Below, piece by piece: positions 1-9,397 of a stretch of DNA of 64,000 nucleotides; the first letter of the stretch is position 1, and every line of letters begins with the position of its first letter. The stretch spans positions 1,054,001 to 1,118,000 of the forward strand of contig NZ_CP028924.1 of the NCBI RefSeq assembly GCF_003061515.1, written 5' to 3'. This DNA is from Colwellia sp. Arc7-D (GTDB lineage Bacteria; Pseudomonadota; Gammaproteobacteria; Enterobacterales; Alteromonadaceae). The notes beneath the pieces were generated by a model. That model was not told where the DNA came from. It searched no databases and saw only the letters and a program-made list of their open reading frames with translations. Made by a program: the position numbers and the translations under genes.

Positions 1-477
1 GAATCGTTGGATTTAAGTATCCGTGTTGGTTGGTTAAAAGATAGCTCTATGTTGGCGCGTAAACTGTTTGAAAGTAGGCGAATACTTGTCGCAAGCAAAG
101 CTTATGTTTCATCTCGTGACATCCCGTATAAGCCTTCAGATATAGTAAGCTGGGATTGGATCAGTTTTGATATACGCTCCAACTCAGTTGAATTTGAATC
201 TGAGCACGGTGAGAAAGTGACTATTAGTTACCATTCTAATTTAAGCGTAAACAGCGCAGATGCTTTAGTGCATTTTGCAAAAAAGGGCTTGGGGTTAACC
301 TATATACCTGAGCAACTTGTTGACGAGGCTATTCAGTCAGGGGAGTTAGTTCATGTGCTGCCAACTTGGAAGATTAAGTCGTTAGGGTATTATGCTGTAT
401 GGCCAAATAAATCGCGTCGCGAAAATCTAACACTACTTTTAGTGCGCTATTTAGCTGAGCGTTTAGCAAACACGTAA
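1..477 (+). CDS. LysR-family transcriptional regulator, C-terminal part (5' end outside window)
   Basis: The reading frame is open from the first base and ends at 477, giving about 158 residues. They look like the second half of a LysR substrate-binding (type 2 periplasmic-fold) domain: a short RVGWL strand, a central stretch with SADALVHFAKKGLGLTYIP, and the usual C-terminal VWPNKSRR...L..VRYLAERL. The N-terminal helix-turn-helix is not in the window. The regulated gene and effector cannot be read from this fragment. The assignment to the LysR family is good; the subgroup is unknown. Confidence 0.8.
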   Translation, partial: ESLDLSIRVGWLKDSSMLARKLFESRRILVASKAYVSSRDIPYKPSDIVSWDWISFDIRSNSVEFESEHGEKVTISYHSNLSVNSADALVHFAKKGLGLTYIPEQLVDEAIQSGELVHVLPTWKIKSLGYYAVWPNKSRRENLTLLLVRYLAERLANT

Positions 478-571
478 TGCGCTATTGCTGTTAGAAATAT
501 TAGAAATGTTAGCTAAAGAGGTAATATCGGCTTTGCTTAAGTGATGTTGCTCTAATGGCAACTATAAAACG

Positions 572-598
572 ATGGCTGTATATACTATATCCAGCCAT
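572..598. repeat. Inverted repeat between convergent genes, possible terminator
   Basis: ATGGCTG and CAGCCAT form a 7-bp stem, extended by an ATAT/ATAT inner stem after one mismatch. It lies between the end of the LysR-family gene and the end of lpxH on the opposite strand. There is no long T tract on either side, so a terminator role is a guess from position. Confidence 0.4.
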
Positions 599-662
599 TA
601 TAATGGAGTGAAAAAAGCAGTAGAAAAGAATAATCACGATCGGTTACTAATTTTAATGGGTA

Positions 663-1433
663 TTAATCACTTTTTATTTCAAAAGGTTTGTCCATTAAAT
701 CCATAGAGGTTGGTGTTACCTTCAACCAAGCTCCTTGCTCGTACCAGTCTCCTAGTACAATTCGCTGAGCATGTTGGTTATTTGCCTTTACATCATGTAC
801 CGCTGGTCTGTGAGTATGACCATGAATCAAGATTTGACTTTGATATTGCTCCAAACAAAGAATAACCTCACTTTCAGTAACATCCATAATGTCTTGCGAC
901 TTCATCGCTGTCGCTGTCGCACTTTGCTCGCGATAATTATTGGCAATTTTTCGTCGAACAAATAAGGGTAAACTTTTTATCATCGCTTGCCACCACCAAC
1001 TTCGTGATTTTTTACGAAAAGCTTGATAGCCAACATCACATGTACAAAGTGTATCGCCATGCATAATAACAACAGGTGTGCCATATAAGTCTATTAGCGT
1101 CACTTCAGGTAGTAACTCCATACCTGATTGCTTGGCAAAGCGTTTGCCTAATAAAAAGTCGCGATTGCCGTGTATAAAATACACTTTACAATCGAGCAAT
1201 GATAAAGCTTTAATCGCCTGAGAAATTTGCAAAATAAAGGGACTGTCATCATCGTCGCCAATCCAGTACTCGAATAAGTCGCCCAAAATATATAATACTT
1301 GTGCTTTTGGTGCTTCGTTTTTCAAGAAAGATAAAAAACAGGCCGTAATATCAGGCCTGTTTTGCGCAAGATGTAAATCAGCAATAAAATAAGTTAATGC
1401 TGATTGATTATTCAAATGAGAGGTTTCACTCAT
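663..1433 (-). CDS. lpxH: UDP-2,3-diacylglucosamine diphosphatase LpxH
   Basis: This enzyme hydrolyses UDP-2,3-diacylglucosamine to lipid X, a peripheral inner-membrane step of lipid A synthesis. The calcineurin-like metallophosphoesterase motifs are all present in order: DLHL, GDLFEYWIGDD, GNRDF, HGDT and HGHTH. The ATG at 1433 gives 256 residues. A TTG at 1454 would add seven residues and sits 3 bases after the ppiB stop, so either start is possible. E. coli LpxH is about 240 residues; the extra length is at the N-terminus. It is the second gene of a ppiB-lpxH operon, a pairing common in gammaproteobacteria. Confidence 0.95.
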   Translation of the reverse strand: MSETSHLNNQSALTYFIADLHLAQNRPDITACFLSFLKNEAPKAQVLYILGDLFEYWIGDDDDSPFILQISQAIKALSLLDCKVYFIHGNRDFLLGKRFAKQSGMELLPEVTLIDLYGTPVVIMHGDTLCTCDVGYQAFRKKSRSWWWQAMIKSLPLFVRRKIANNYREQSATATAMKSQDIMDVTESEVILCLEQYQSQILIHGHTHRPAVHDVKANNQHAQRIVLGDWYEQGAWLKVTPTSMDLMDKPFEIKSD

Positions 1434-1457
1434 ATCATTTACGTCGGTAATCAAGAA

Positions 1458-1949
1458 TTACGCTACGATTGTTTCTTCAATAATTATTTCTTCTTTTGGA
1501 ACATCGTCGTGAAATCCCATGCGACCTGTATCAACTAGCGTCATTTTATCGACAATGTCCATGCCTTCAACAACTTTACCAAATACACAGTAACCCCAGC
1601 CTTGCACATCTTCACTTTTAAAATTAAGGAAATCGTTATCGGCTAAATTGATAAAAAATTGTGCTGAAGCTGAATGTGGTTCTTGCGTACGCGCCATAGC
1701 TAAAGTGCCACGAGCATTGGTTAAGCCATTATTTGCTTCATTTTGAATTGATTCGCGGCTGGTTTTTTCGTCCATACCTGATGCGAATCCACCGCCTTGC
1801 GCCATAAAACCTTTAATTACGCGGTGAAAAATCGTGCCGTTATAAAAGCCATCTTCAGCGTATTGTTGAAAGTTTTTTGCCGTAACAGGTGCGTTATCAA
1901 AATCTAATTCAATTTTAACTTCGCCTAAGGTTGTTTTAAATGTGATCAT
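1458..1949 (-). CDS. ppiB: Peptidyl-prolyl cis-trans isomerase B (cyclophilin)
   Basis: A 163-residue single-domain cyclophilin, the usual length of cytosolic PpiB. The active-site block [14 protein letters not shown] and the downstream [25 protein letters not shown] segment are typical; the catalytic Arg lies in FHR. There is no signal peptide, so it is the cytoplasmic form (PpiB) rather than periplasmic PpiA. It is the first gene of the minus-strand pair with lpxH and is divergent from cysS across a 225-base gap, an arrangement also known in E. coli. Confidence 0.95.
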   Translation of the reverse strand: MITFKTTLGEVKIELDFDNAPVTAKNFQQYAEDGFYNGTIFHRVIKGFMAQGGGFASGMDEKTSRESIQNEANNGLTNARGTLAMARTQEPHSASAQFFINLADNDFLNFKSEDVQGWGYCVFGKVVEGMDIVDKMTLVDTGRMGFHDDVPKEEIIIEETIVA

Positions 1950-2174
1950 TTTTTTTACTCATAAATCTAAAGGAAATGTAATTAGGCAAATTGTAACTCA
2001 ATAAAAGAAACATTTCTCGGCAAAATGTCGTCAAAAATTAATCGGTAAATATTACAGCAAATACAGCCAAGCTAATGATTCATTGCAATACTTGGGGTAC
2101 AATTGCGATAATTCCCACTCTGGGAGTAACAGAATTTAATCAAGTATTGATATTACATAGGAAAAACAGTCGTT

Positions 2175-3556
2175 ATGTTGCAAATTTATAATACCTTAAG
2201 CAGGAAAAAAGAAGTTTTTAAGCCGATCACTTCCAACAAGGTAGGTTTATATGTTTGTGGTATTACAATTTATGACCGCTGTCATATTGGCCACGCCAGA
2301 ACCTATGTTGCTTTCGATATTATTGCCCGTTATTTTAAATATTTAGACTACGACTTAACACACGTGCGTAACATCACTGACGTAGACGATAAAATAATTA
2401 AACGTGCCAATGAAAACGGTGAAAGTTGTGAAGACTTAACTTTACGTATGACCGCGCAAATGTATCAAGATTTTGATGATCTTAACATTATGCGCCCCGA
2501 TATTGCACCGACAGTCACCGGTCATATGAATGAAATTATTGCGTTAGTTGAGCGTTTAATTGAGCGAAAACATGCTTATGTTGCCAGTAATGGTGATGTC
2601 ATGTTTGAAGTCAGTACTTATAAAGATTACGGTAAATTAAGTTTACAAAATTTAGGTATGTTGCAATCGGGCTCTCGAGTTGACGTTGATGAAGCGAAAC
2701 GTAGCCCATTAGATTTTGTGCTATGGAAAATGGCAAAGCCTGACGAGCCAAGTTGGGAATCACCTTGGGGAAAGGTCGTCCGGGTTGGCATATTGAATGT
2801 TCGGCGATGAATTTAAAGCATTTGGGTGAACATTTTGATATTCATGGTGGCGGCTCTGATTTACAGTTCCCACACCATGAAAATGAAATCGCTCAATCTT
2901 GTTGTGCACATGATACACCATATGTTAATTACTGGATGCATGGTGGTATGGTGCAAATAAATAAAGAAAAGATGTCAAAATCTTTAAATAACTTTTTTAC
3001 TTTGCGCAGTGTACTCGATGAATATGATGCAGAAAGCGTACGTTTCTTTTTAACGTCTAGTCATTACCGCAGCCAATTAAATTATTCACAAGATAATTTA
3101 ACGCAAGCACGTGCCAGTTTAGAGCGTATCTACACGGCATTACGAGATGTGACACCAACGAAAGTAGAATTAAAAGGCAACGAATACGTTAAGCGTTTTG
3201 AAAAAGCGATGGATGATGACTTTAATTGTCCTGAAGCTATGCCAGTGTTATTTGAATTGGCGAAAGAGATCAATCGCATTAAAGCTACAGATATAGCTGA
3301 AGCGTCAAAACTTGCTTTTATTTTAGTTTCACTTGGTGAGGTTTTAGGTGTTGCGCAAAATTCACCTGAAGATTTTTTCCAAGGTGGTGATGCTGACAGT
3401 GATGAGGTTGCAGAAATCGAAGCCTTAATTAAACAACGTAATGACGCCCGAGCGAATAAAGACTGGGGGATGGCTGATGATGCACGCGATAAGTTAGCCG
3501 CATTAAATATTATTCTAGAAGATGGTGCCGGCGGCACAACGTGGCGTAAAGCATAA
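2175..3556 (+). CDS. cysS: Cysteinyl-tRNA synthetase, interrupted by a one-base deletion
   Basis: CysS charges tRNA-Cys with cysteine. The HIGH motif is at residues 37-40 with the zinc ligand Cys28; after the break come IECSAM, HHENE (further zinc ligands) and the KMSKS loop. Frame 1 (from 2175) reads ...SWESPWG, then drifts to a stop at 2810. Frame 2 continues ...[13 protein letters not shown] to 3556. Adding one base at the GGGGAAA run (2767-2773) joins the halves into a 460-residue protein, the normal family length. CysS is essential and no other copy is seen, so this is most likely a sequence error rather than a pseudogene. Confidence 0.9.
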
Positions 3557-3597
3557 ATTATTTTAAAATATACATTGTTTTAAAATATACACGATTT

Positions 3598-3637
3598 AAA
3601 AAAGAACAGCCTGCAATAGCAGGCTGTTCTTTTTTAT
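3598..3637. terminator. Bidirectional intrinsic terminator, cysS/folD
   Basis: Stem AAGAACAGCCTGC / GCAGGCTGTTCTT with an AATA loop, flanked by an A tract on the left and a T tract on the right. It sits between the convergent ends of cysS and folD and can end transcription from both sides. Confidence 0.92.
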
Positions 3638-3685
3638 TTTTGATTAATCAATCATAAAAACGTGTATTGTCAGAAAGTTATAATT

Positions 3686-4540
3686 TTAATGATGAAACTT
3701 TTCACAAGCAATCAGTGTGTTTTCGATTAAACTTGCAACTGTCATAGGCCCAACTCCCCCTGGAACTGGAGTAATATAAGCGGCACTTTCTTTTGCTTTA
3801 GCAAAACCAATATCGCCAACCAGTTTACCGTTATCTAGGCGGTTAATACCCACATCGATCACTATAGCACCGGCTTTAATCCACTCGCCTGGAATAAACT
3901 CAGGCTTGCCGACAGCAACAACTAATAGGTCGGCATTTCTTATTTTTGTTTCTAAGTCTTTAGTGAACCTATGGGTTGTGGTTACGGTACAACCTGCTAG
4001 TAATAGTTCTAAAGTCATTGGTCGGCCAACAATATTAGAAGCTCCTACAACAACAGCCTCTAGACCATGTGGGTCAATTCCCGTTGACTTAATCAGAGTC
4101 ATTATGCCTTTTGGGGTGCAAGGACGAAGACCCGGTTGGCGTAATGCTAGCTTGCCGACATTATTAGGGTGAAAGCCATCAACATCTTTCAATGGGCTAA
4201 TGTGTTCAATAATTAAGTTGGCATCTAAACCTGCAGGCAAGGGTAACTGTACAAGAATGCCATCTATAGCATTATCGTTATTTAATTCGTCGATTAAATT
4301 AAAAAGCTCTTTTTGTGTTGTGGTTGGAGGTAAGTCATAAGAACGAGATACAAAACCAACTTCTTCACAGGCTTTTCTTTTGCTACCAACATATACTTGT
4401 GATGCAGGATCTGAACCTACTAAAATAACGGCTAACCCTGGCGCACGTAAACCACTTTCTATACGTTTTTGAACTTTATCTTTAACAGAAAGGCGTAGTT
4501 GTTGGGCGATCAACTTACCGTCAATAAGAGCTGCAGTCAT
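3686..4540 (-). CDS. folD: Bifunctional methylenetetrahydrofolate dehydrogenase / cyclohydrolase FolD
   Basis: FolD interconverts 5,10-methylene-, methenyl- and 10-formyl-tetrahydrofolate in the cytoplasm, using NADP. The 284-residue length is normal. Visible signatures are the catalytic-Lys segment [13 protein letters not shown], the substrate segment [12 protein letters not shown], the nucleotide-binding [12 protein letters not shown] and the C-terminal [15 protein letters not shown]. The ATG at 4540 starts directly on MTAALIDGK, as in relatives. It is monocistronic and shares a bidirectional terminator with cysS. Confidence 0.97.
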   Translation of the reverse strand: MTAALIDGKLIAQQLRLSVKDKVQKRIESGLRAPGLAVILVGSDPASQVYVGSKRKACEEVGFVSRSYDLPPTTTQKELFNLIDELNNDNAIDGILVQLPLPAGLDANLIIEHISPLKDVDGFHPNNVGKLALRQPGLRPCTPKGIMTLIKSTGIDPHGLEAVVVGASNIVGRPMTLELLLAGCTVTTTHRFTKDLETKIRNADLLVVAVGKPEFIPGEWIKAGAIVIDVGINRLDNGKLVGDIGFAKAKESAAYITPVPGGVGPMTVASLIENTLIACEKFHH

Positions 4541-4750
4541 AATTCTTCACAAAAGGCTAATAAACGTGGCTATTTTCGCATATTAGAAAAGCTATTTGTA
4601 GAAAATAAATGCTTTGATTGTCGAAAAAATGATTTCTTGGTGAATAATGGTAAAAAAAGCCGATATTTATATTTTAACAGCCATTATGAGTGGTATTTTA
4701 ACCAAGATGCTGTAAAAGTGAGCGAACGCACATTTATTTAAAAAAAGTGT

Positions 4751-4779
4751 TTGACGCGCAACGGGCAACTAGGTAATAT
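4751..4779 (+). promoter_or_regulatory. Sigma-70 promoter of the tRNA operon (stringent type)
   Basis: A TTGACG -35 box (4751-4756), exactly 17 bp of spacer and a TAATAT -10 box (4774-4779), followed by a GC-rich discriminator (CCGCACCCG). It ends about 40 bp before the first tRNA-Pro. A strong core promoter with a GC-rich discriminator is the classical form for stable-RNA genes under ppGpp control. Confidence 0.8.
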
Positions 4780-4817
4780 CCGCACCCGTTGAGAACGCAA
4801 GCGTTTTTAACAAATGT

Positions 4818-4894
4818 CGGTGATTAGCGCAGCTTGGTAGCGCACTTGGTTTGGGTCCAAGGGGTCGCAAGTTCGAATCTTGCATCACCGACCA
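4818..4894 (+). tRNA. tRNA-Pro (TGG), first copy
   Basis: A 77-nt cloverleaf with acceptor CGGTGAT pairing to ATCACCG, encoded discriminator A and CCA, D-loop AGCTTGGTAGCG, TGG in the anticodon loop (TTTGGGT) and T-arm GTTCGAATC. It closely resembles E. coli proM. It is identical along its full length to the second copy at 5358-5434. The anticodon reads CCA and, by wobble, other proline codons. Confidence 0.96.
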
Positions 4895-4991
4895 CTTTTT
4901 CTTTCTTAATACTTTAAGTAACTTGAAAGGCTAAGTATTGGTTTGGGTATACTAAAGTTCAGTCGAAGTTTGAATTTTGAATTACCGACCA
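4895..4991 (+). repeat. Decayed tRNA-Pro repeat, unit 1 (97 nt)
   Basis: This unit starts right after the CCA of tRNA-Pro and ends in ACCGACCA, the last 8 bases of that tRNA. Its last 25 bases match the tRNA-Pro T-arm and 3' acceptor strand with 4 mismatches, and TTGGTTTGGGT from the anticodon arm is kept. The 5' half no longer folds as a tRNA. It is a remnant of a tRNA-Pro unit, in the style of the rtT repeats of the E. coli tyrT operon. Confidence 0.75.
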
Positions 4992-5088
4992 CTTTTTTTT
5001 TCTTAATACTTTAAGTAATTTGAAAGGCTAAGTATTGGTTTAGGTATTCTAAAGTTCAGTCACAATTTGAATTTTGTATCACCGACCA
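4992..5088 (+). repeat. Decayed tRNA-Pro repeat, unit 2 (97 nt)
   Basis: A tandem copy of the preceding unit: the same 97-nt length and 9 differences by eye (about 91% identity). It again ends in a tRNA-Pro 3' end (TATCACCGACCA). Its acceptor-strand remnant is one base closer to tRNA-Pro than unit 1, while its anticodon-loop remnant has changed (TTTAGGT). No intact cloverleaf can be drawn. Confidence 0.75.
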
Positions 5089-5160
5089 CTTTTTTACTTT
5101 TAAGTGAAAAAGGAATGAACTTTATATAGTTAAGTTTGTTCAGCATCTGTAGGTAAATGT

Positions 5161-5237
<77 letters not shown>

Positions 5238-5244
5238 TACAGTG

Positions 5245-5320
5245 GTGGCTATAGCTCAGTTGGTAGAGCCCCGGATTGTGATTCCGGTTGTCGAGGGTTC
5301 AAGTCCCTTTAGCCACCCCA
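5245..5320 (+). tRNA. tRNA-His (GTG)
   Basis: A 76-nt cloverleaf with acceptor GTGGCTA / TAGCCAC, anticodon loop TTGTGAT, T-arm GAGGGTTCAAGTCCCTT and encoded CCA. A G at 5244 supplies the extra -1 nucleotide typical of tRNA-His. It lies 7 bases after tRNA-Arg, so the two are processed from one transcript. Confidence 0.96.
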
Positions 5321-5357
5321 TTTTTTGTATGGGTTGTAGTAAAAGATAAAAGTATAT

Positions 5358-5434
5358 CGGTGATTAGCGCAGCTTGGTAGCGCACTTGGTTTGGGTCCAA
5401 GGGGTCGCAAGTTCGAATCTTGCATCACCGACCA
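5358..5434 (+). tRNA. tRNA-Pro (TGG), second copy
   Basis: Identical in all 77 positions to the copy at 4818-4894. It closes the operon. The sequence just after it (about 5435-5495) still resembles the 97-nt repeat units in outline, with pieces such as AAGTTCAGT, so a third and more eroded repeat may follow it. Confidence 0.96.
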
Positions 5435-5651
5435 CTTCTTTTTTTAAGAACTTTATAAAACTACCTTAGTTTTAAGTTCAGTGATGATTTTATGTCGTTA
5501 AATTCATTCACAAGTTAGAATTTCATTTTACAAAGCACATTCTCAAACTTTCATACCTAATTTTTTTAATCCTTCATATTCTATATATTAACTTTTTTTA
5601 GCGATTTATTAACGCTATAGCACTAAATTTTAATTTATTTGCGTTCTAGGC

Positions 5652-5680
5652 TCGACTCTTGTTTAAAGCACCGCTATAAT
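5652..5680 (+). promoter_or_regulatory. Candidate tig promoter
   Basis: TCGACT (5652-5657), 17 bp of spacer, then a perfect TATAAT (5675-5680). It would leave a leader of about 150 nt before the tig ATG. The -35 box is two bases off consensus. Confidence 0.55.
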
Positions 5681-5756
5681 TTCGCGTCATTATTTTAATC
5701 TGAACATCTTTATTCGGATTTTCCGGGCTCTGCTTGTCAAACAAGTAAGCTGAAAG

Positions 5757-5779
5757 CACAACTTTGATTTAAGGTTGTG
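5757..5779 (+). repeat. Hairpin in the tig leader
   Basis: CACAACTTT and AAGGTTGTG pair over 9 positions (one G-T) with a GATTT loop, in the untranslated leader about 60 nt before the tig start. A shorter CTTGT/ACAAG hairpin lies just upstream. No T tract follows, so it is not an ordinary terminator. Confidence 0.45.
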
Positions 5780-5840
5780 TTGACTATATTTAGATGCGTT
5801 ATAGAAAGCGTGCATACGCTAAGTTTTTTGAGGTAATTAA

Positions 5841-7148
5841 ATGCAAGTTTCAGTTGAGACTACACAAGGTTTGGAACGTCGTTTAACGATTTCAGTTCCT
5901 GCCGAAACAGTAGATGTTGAAGTTAAGAATCGTCTTCGCCACATCGGTAAAACACAGCGTATCAATGGTTTCCGTCCAGGTAAAGTACCAGCGTCAGTTA
6001 TTCAAAAACGCTATGGTCAATCTGTTCGTCAAGAAGTTGCTGGTGAATTAATGCAACGTAACTTTGTTGATGCGATTGTTGCTGAGAAATTAAACCCAGC
6101 AGGTCGTCCTTCATTTATTGCTAAAAGCAATGAAGATGGCAAAGCATTAGAATTTGAAGCAACATTTGAGGTTTACCCTGAAGTTGTTTTAAAAGATTTA
6201 GATAAAATAGCAGTAGAACGTCCAGCTGTTGACGTTACTGATGCTGATCTTGATGAAATGTTTGAAACGTTGCAAAACCAGCATAAAACGTGGAAAGAAA
6301 ACAAACGTAAAACCAAGAAAGGCGACAAACTTACTATCGATTTCAATGGCCGTGTAGACGGTGAAGAATTTGAAGGTGGTAAAGCTGAAGGTTTTGAACT
6401 TGAGTTAGGTTCAAACCGCATGATCCCTGGTTTCGAAAAAGAAATCATTGGTATGAAAGCCGGCGATGAAAAAACAATCACCGTAACTTTCCCTGATGAT
6501 TACCATGCTGAAAAGCTTAAAGGTAAAGATGCAGAGTTTGATATCGTTGTTCACAAAACTGAAGGCGCTGTATTACCTGAAGTAAATGACGAATTTGCTA
6601 AATTATTCGGTGTTGAAGAAGGTGGCGTTGCTGCACTTCGCGAAGAAGTTGGTAAAAACATGACTCGTGAGCTTAACCAAGCGGTTAAAGCTAAAGTTAA
6701 AGAGCAAGTGATTGAAGGTTTACTCGAAGTGAGTGAATTAGAAATACCTGCTGCTTTAATTGCACAAGAAGTTGATGTGTTACGCAAGCAAGCAATGCAA
6801 CGTTTTGCTGATCAAATGGATCCAAATAACTTACCTGAACTTCCAGCAGAAATGTTTGAAGAACAAGCTAAAAAGCGTGTTAAAACAGGCTTGCTTCTTG
6901 GTGAAGTTATCAAAGTTAACGAATTAAAAGTTGACGAAGCAAAAGTAACTGAGTTAATTGAATCAGCTGCATCAGCTTATGAAGACCCAGCTGAAGTAAT
7001 CGAGTACTACAAAACTAACAAAGAACTTGCTCAACAAATGCAAAATGTTGCATTAGAAGAGCAGGCTGTTGAGTTCTTACTTGAAAGCGCTAAAGTTAAA
7101 AACAAAAAAGCAAGCTTCAAAGATATCATGAATCCTGAAGGTAAATAG
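5841..7148 (+). CDS. tig: Trigger factor, ribosome-associated chaperone and PPIase
   Basis: Trigger factor binds the ribosome exit tunnel and shields nascent chains. The ribosome-binding signature GFRPGKVP is at residues 43-50. A FKBP-type PPIase domain follows at about 150-245 ([10 protein letters not shown]...[16 protein letters not shown]), then the helical arm domain to the end. The 435-residue length matches the family. The start ATG is preceded by a TTTTTTGAGGTAATT ribosome site. It heads the tig-clpP-clpX-lon-hupB set, with an apparent hairpin terminator or attenuator between it and clpP. Confidence 0.97.
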   Translation: MQVSVETTQGLERRLTISVPAETVDVEVKNRLRHIGKTQRINGFRPGKVPASVIQKRYGQSVRQEVAGELMQRNFVDAIVAEKLNPAGRPSFIAKSNEDGKALEFEATFEVYPEVVLKDLDKIAVERPAVDVTDADLDEMFETLQNQHKTWKENKRKTKKGDKLTIDFNGRVDGEEFEGGKAEGFELELGSNRMIPGFEKEIIGMKAGDEKTITVTFPDDYHAEKLKGKDAEFDIVVHKTEGAVLPEVNDEFAKLFGVEEGGVAALREEVGKNMTRELNQAVKAKVKEQVIEGLLEVSELEIPAALIAQEVDVLRKQAMQRFADQMDPNNLPELPAEMFEEQAKKRVKTGLLLGEVIKVNELKVDEAKVTELIESAASAYEDPAEVIEYYKTNKELAQQMQNVALEEQAVEFLLESAKVKNKKASFKDIMNPEGK

Positions 7149-7184
7149 ACCTTTTAGATTGACATTTTGCTGAGCAATCGCTTA

Positions 7185-7219
7185 AATGGCTTGTATGGGG
7201 ACATATGAGCCATTTTTTT
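7185..7219 (+). terminator. Hairpin with T tract between tig and clpP
   Basis: AATGGCT pairs with AGCCATT, and the stem continues inward as TGTATG/CATATG (two wobble pairs) around a GGGA loop. Seven T follow. This is a good intrinsic terminator, perhaps leaky, since tig-clpP co-transcription is known in relatives. Confidence 0.7.
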
Positions 7220-7237
7220 ATAAAAAAGGAAAGTTAG

Positions 7238-7876
7238 TTGTTTACTTCTCACAATAATTCTCACGATTTAACGAGTATGACCGAAGGTGCTTTAGTGCCT
7301 ATGGTTGTTGAGCAAACCGCCAAAGGTGAACGCTCTTACGATATTTATTCAAGACTATTAAAAGAACGCGTTATTTTTCTTTGTGGTCAAGTTGAAGACC
7401 ACATGGCCAATTTGATTGTTGCGCAATTGCTATTTTTAGAGTCAGAAAGCCCAGATAAAGATATTTATTTATATATCAACTCTCCTGGTGGGTCAGTTAC
7501 TGCTGGTATGGCTATTTATGACACCATGAAATTTATTAAGCCAAATATTAGTACGGTTTGTATTGGTCAAGCGGCAAGTATGGGCGCATTTTTGCTTTCA
7601 GGCGGAGAAAAAGGCAAACGTTACTGTCTACCTAATGCTCGCGTTATGATCCATCAACCACTTGGCGGTTTTCAAGGTCAAGCGTCTGATTTTGAAATAC
7701 ATGCGAAAGAAATTTTGTATATCAAAAGTAAGCTTAACCGCTTAATGGCTGAACATACCGGTCAATCACTTGAAAAAGTATCTGGCGATACTGATCGTGA
7801 TAATTTCTTAAGCGCAGAGAGTGCGGTTGAATATGGCTTAGTTGATGCCATATTAGAACAAAGAATCGATAAATAA
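7238..7876 (+). CDS. clpP: ATP-dependent Clp protease, proteolytic subunit
   Basis: ClpP forms the tetradecameric serine protease chamber used by ClpX and ClpA. The catalytic triad is visible as Ser in GQAASMGAF, His in MIHQPLGG and Asp in SGDTDRDN. The chosen start is TTG at 7238, because AAAAAAGGAAAG lies at the right distance upstream; it gives 212 residues. The ATG at 7277 would give 199 residues with a poorer ribosome site. The N-terminal segment before [10 protein letters not shown] is the propeptide region, which is variable in the family. It lies directly upstream of clpX. Confidence 0.96.
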   Translation: MFTSHNNSHDLTSMTEGALVPMVVEQTAKGERSYDIYSRLLKERVIFLCGQVEDHMANLIVAQLLFLESESPDKDIYLYINSPGGSVTAGMAIYDTMKFIKPNISTVCIGQAASMGAFLLSGGEKGKRYCLPNARVMIHQPLGGFQGQASDFEIHAKEILYIKSKLNRLMAEHTGQSLEKVSGDTDRDNFLSAESAVEYGLVDAILEQRIDK

Positions 7877-7968
7877 CGGACTTCTTTATTATTCGCGTTG
7901 TTATTTACGTGATTTATGAAATACTGTTCAGTATTAGTTTGTAAAATTTTAAATATTAGAGGTACCGT

Positions 7969-9246
7969 ATGACCGATATGAAAACAGGTGACGGTGATGA
8001 CGGTAAGCTACTGTATTGCTCGTTTTGTGGTAAAAGCCAGCATGAAGTACGTAAGTTAATTGCAGGCCCTTCTGTGTTTGTTTGCGATGAATGTGTTGAG
8101 TTATGTAACGACATTATTCGTGAAGAAATTAAAGAAATTTCGCCCAAGCAAGATAAAGAAAGCTTACCAACGCCAAAAGAAATTCGTGAAAGCTTAGATG
8201 ACTATGTTATCGGGCAAGAACATGCTAAAAAAGTGCTCGCTGTAGCGGTTTATAATCACTATAAACGTTTACGCAATGGCGACTCACATAATGGTGTAGA
8301 GCTTAGCAAAAGTAATATTTTGCTAATTGGTCCTACAGGTAGTGGTAAAACATTGTTAGCGCAGACATTAGCGCGCTTACTTGATGTACCATTTACTATG
8401 GCGGATGCTACAACATTAACTGAAGCAGGTTATGTGGGTGAAGATGTTGAAAACATCATCCAGAAGTTATTGCAAAAATGTGATTATGACGTTGAGAAAG
8501 CACAACGTGGTATTGTTTACATTGACGAAATTGATAAAATTTCGCGTAAATCAGACAATCCTTCTATTACTCGCGACGTTTCTGGTGAAGGTGTTCAACA
8601 AGCACTGTTAAAGCTTATTGAAGGCACAATTGCTTCTGTTCCTCCGCAAGGTGGTCGTAAGCATCCACAACAAGAGTTTTTACAGGTAGATACCTCTAAA
8701 ATCCTGTTTATCTGTGGTGGCGCATTTGCTGGTTTAGATAAAGTGGTAGAGCAACGTTGTCATACCGGTACAGGTATTGGTTTTGGTGCTACTGTTCGTG
8801 GCAAAGACCAAGAGAAAACTTTAACGCAACGTTTTCAGGATGTAGAGCCAGAAGATTTAGTTAAATACGGTTTGATACCAGAATTTATTGGTCGTTTACC
8901 AGTAGTAGCAACGTTAACTGAACTTGATGAAAGTGCACTAATTCAAATATTACAAGAGCCTAAAAATGCGTTAACTAAGCAATTTAAAGCGCTATTTGAT
9001 ATGGAAAACGTCGAGCTTGAATTCAGAGAAGATGCTTTATCTGCTATTGCCCATAAAGCGATGGTTCGTAAAACTGGTGCTCGTGGTTTAAGATCTATCG
9101 TTGAAGGGGTTTTACTTGAAACCATGTATGAAATACCTTCAATGGACAATGCCGTTAAAGTCGTCGTTGATGAAACGGTTATTAAAGGCGAATCTAAGCC
9201 AATTATTATTTTTGAAACGCAGCAAGATAAAGCGTCTTCAGAATAA
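7969..9246 (+). CDS. clpX: ATP-dependent Clp protease, ATP-binding subunit ClpX
   Basis: ClpX is the AAA+ unfoldase that feeds tagged substrates to ClpP. The N-terminal C4 zinc finger (CSFCGKS...CDECVELC, residues about 14-42) is followed by Walker A GPTGSGKT, Walker B YIDEID, the RKH-type pore loop near GGRKHPQQ, and the GIGFGATV loop that docks onto ClpP. The 425-residue length is normal. The ATG follows an AGAGGTACC ribosome site. A strong terminator after the gene separates it from lon. Confidence 0.98.
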   Translation: MTDMKTGDGDDGKLLYCSFCGKSQHEVRKLIAGPSVFVCDECVELCNDIIREEIKEISPKQDKESLPTPKEIRESLDDYVIGQEHAKKVLAVAVYNHYKRLRNGDSHNGVELSKSNILLIGPTGSGKTLLAQTLARLLDVPFTMADATTLTEAGYVGEDVENIIQKLLQKCDYDVEKAQRGIVYIDEIDKISRKSDNPSITRDVSGEGVQQALLKLIEGTIASVPPQGGRKHPQQEFLQVDTSKILFICGGAFAGLDKVVEQRCHTGTGIGFGATVRGKDQEKTLTQRFQDVEPEDLVKYGLIPEFIGRLPVVATLTELDESALIQILQEPKNALTKQFKALFDMENVELEFREDALSAIAHKAMVRKTGARGLRSIVEGVLLETMYEIPSMDNAVKVVVDETVIKGESKPIIIFETQQDKASSE

Positions 9247-9270
9247 TAACTAAGCTAATTTAATTCTAAA

Positions 9271-9308
9271 AGTGACGTTAACCAATTTGGGTAACGTCAC
9301 TTTTTTTT
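9271..9308 (+). terminator. Intrinsic terminator after clpX
   Basis: Stem AGTGACGTTA / TAACGTCACT around an 11-nt loop, followed by eight or more T. The 10-bp perfect stem makes it a strong terminator, so lon needs its own promoter. Confidence 0.92.
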
Positions 9309-9316
9309 ATTCATCA

Positions 9317-9344
9317 GTTGAAAGTATTTACAAACACCCCATAT
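9317..9344 (+). promoter_or_regulatory. Sigma-32 (heat-shock) promoter of lon
   Basis: GTTGAAA (9317-9323), a 13-bp spacer, then CCCCATAT (9337-9344). The RpoH consensus is CTTGAAA, 11-16 bp, CCCCATNT, so only the first base differs. It sits 54 bases before the lon ATG and just after the clpX terminator. Heat induction of lon through RpoH is well established in E. coli. Confidence 0.85.
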
Positions 9345-9397
9345 ACAATTACATATCTTTAAAAATCACATCATATTATTCACCGAGAGAGTAACCA

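Larger units (their letters stand above)
5435..5840. other. Gene-free stretch between the tRNA operon and tig
   Basis: No credible coding region is seen. The first 60 bases may be a worn third tRNA-Pro repeat. The middle is AT-rich without clear signals. The right part holds the tig promoter candidate and a long hairpin-bearing leader, described separately. Confidence 0.6.

Noticed and set aside
2175..2810. Treating the two cysS halves as separate genes
   Set aside because: They overlap exactly where one base is missing and together make one normal CysS; the second half has no ribosome site of its own.
4499..4741. 80-codon open frame across the start of folD
   Set aside because: It overlaps the start of folD on the opposite strand and its text has no family pattern; the stretch is the folD promoter region.
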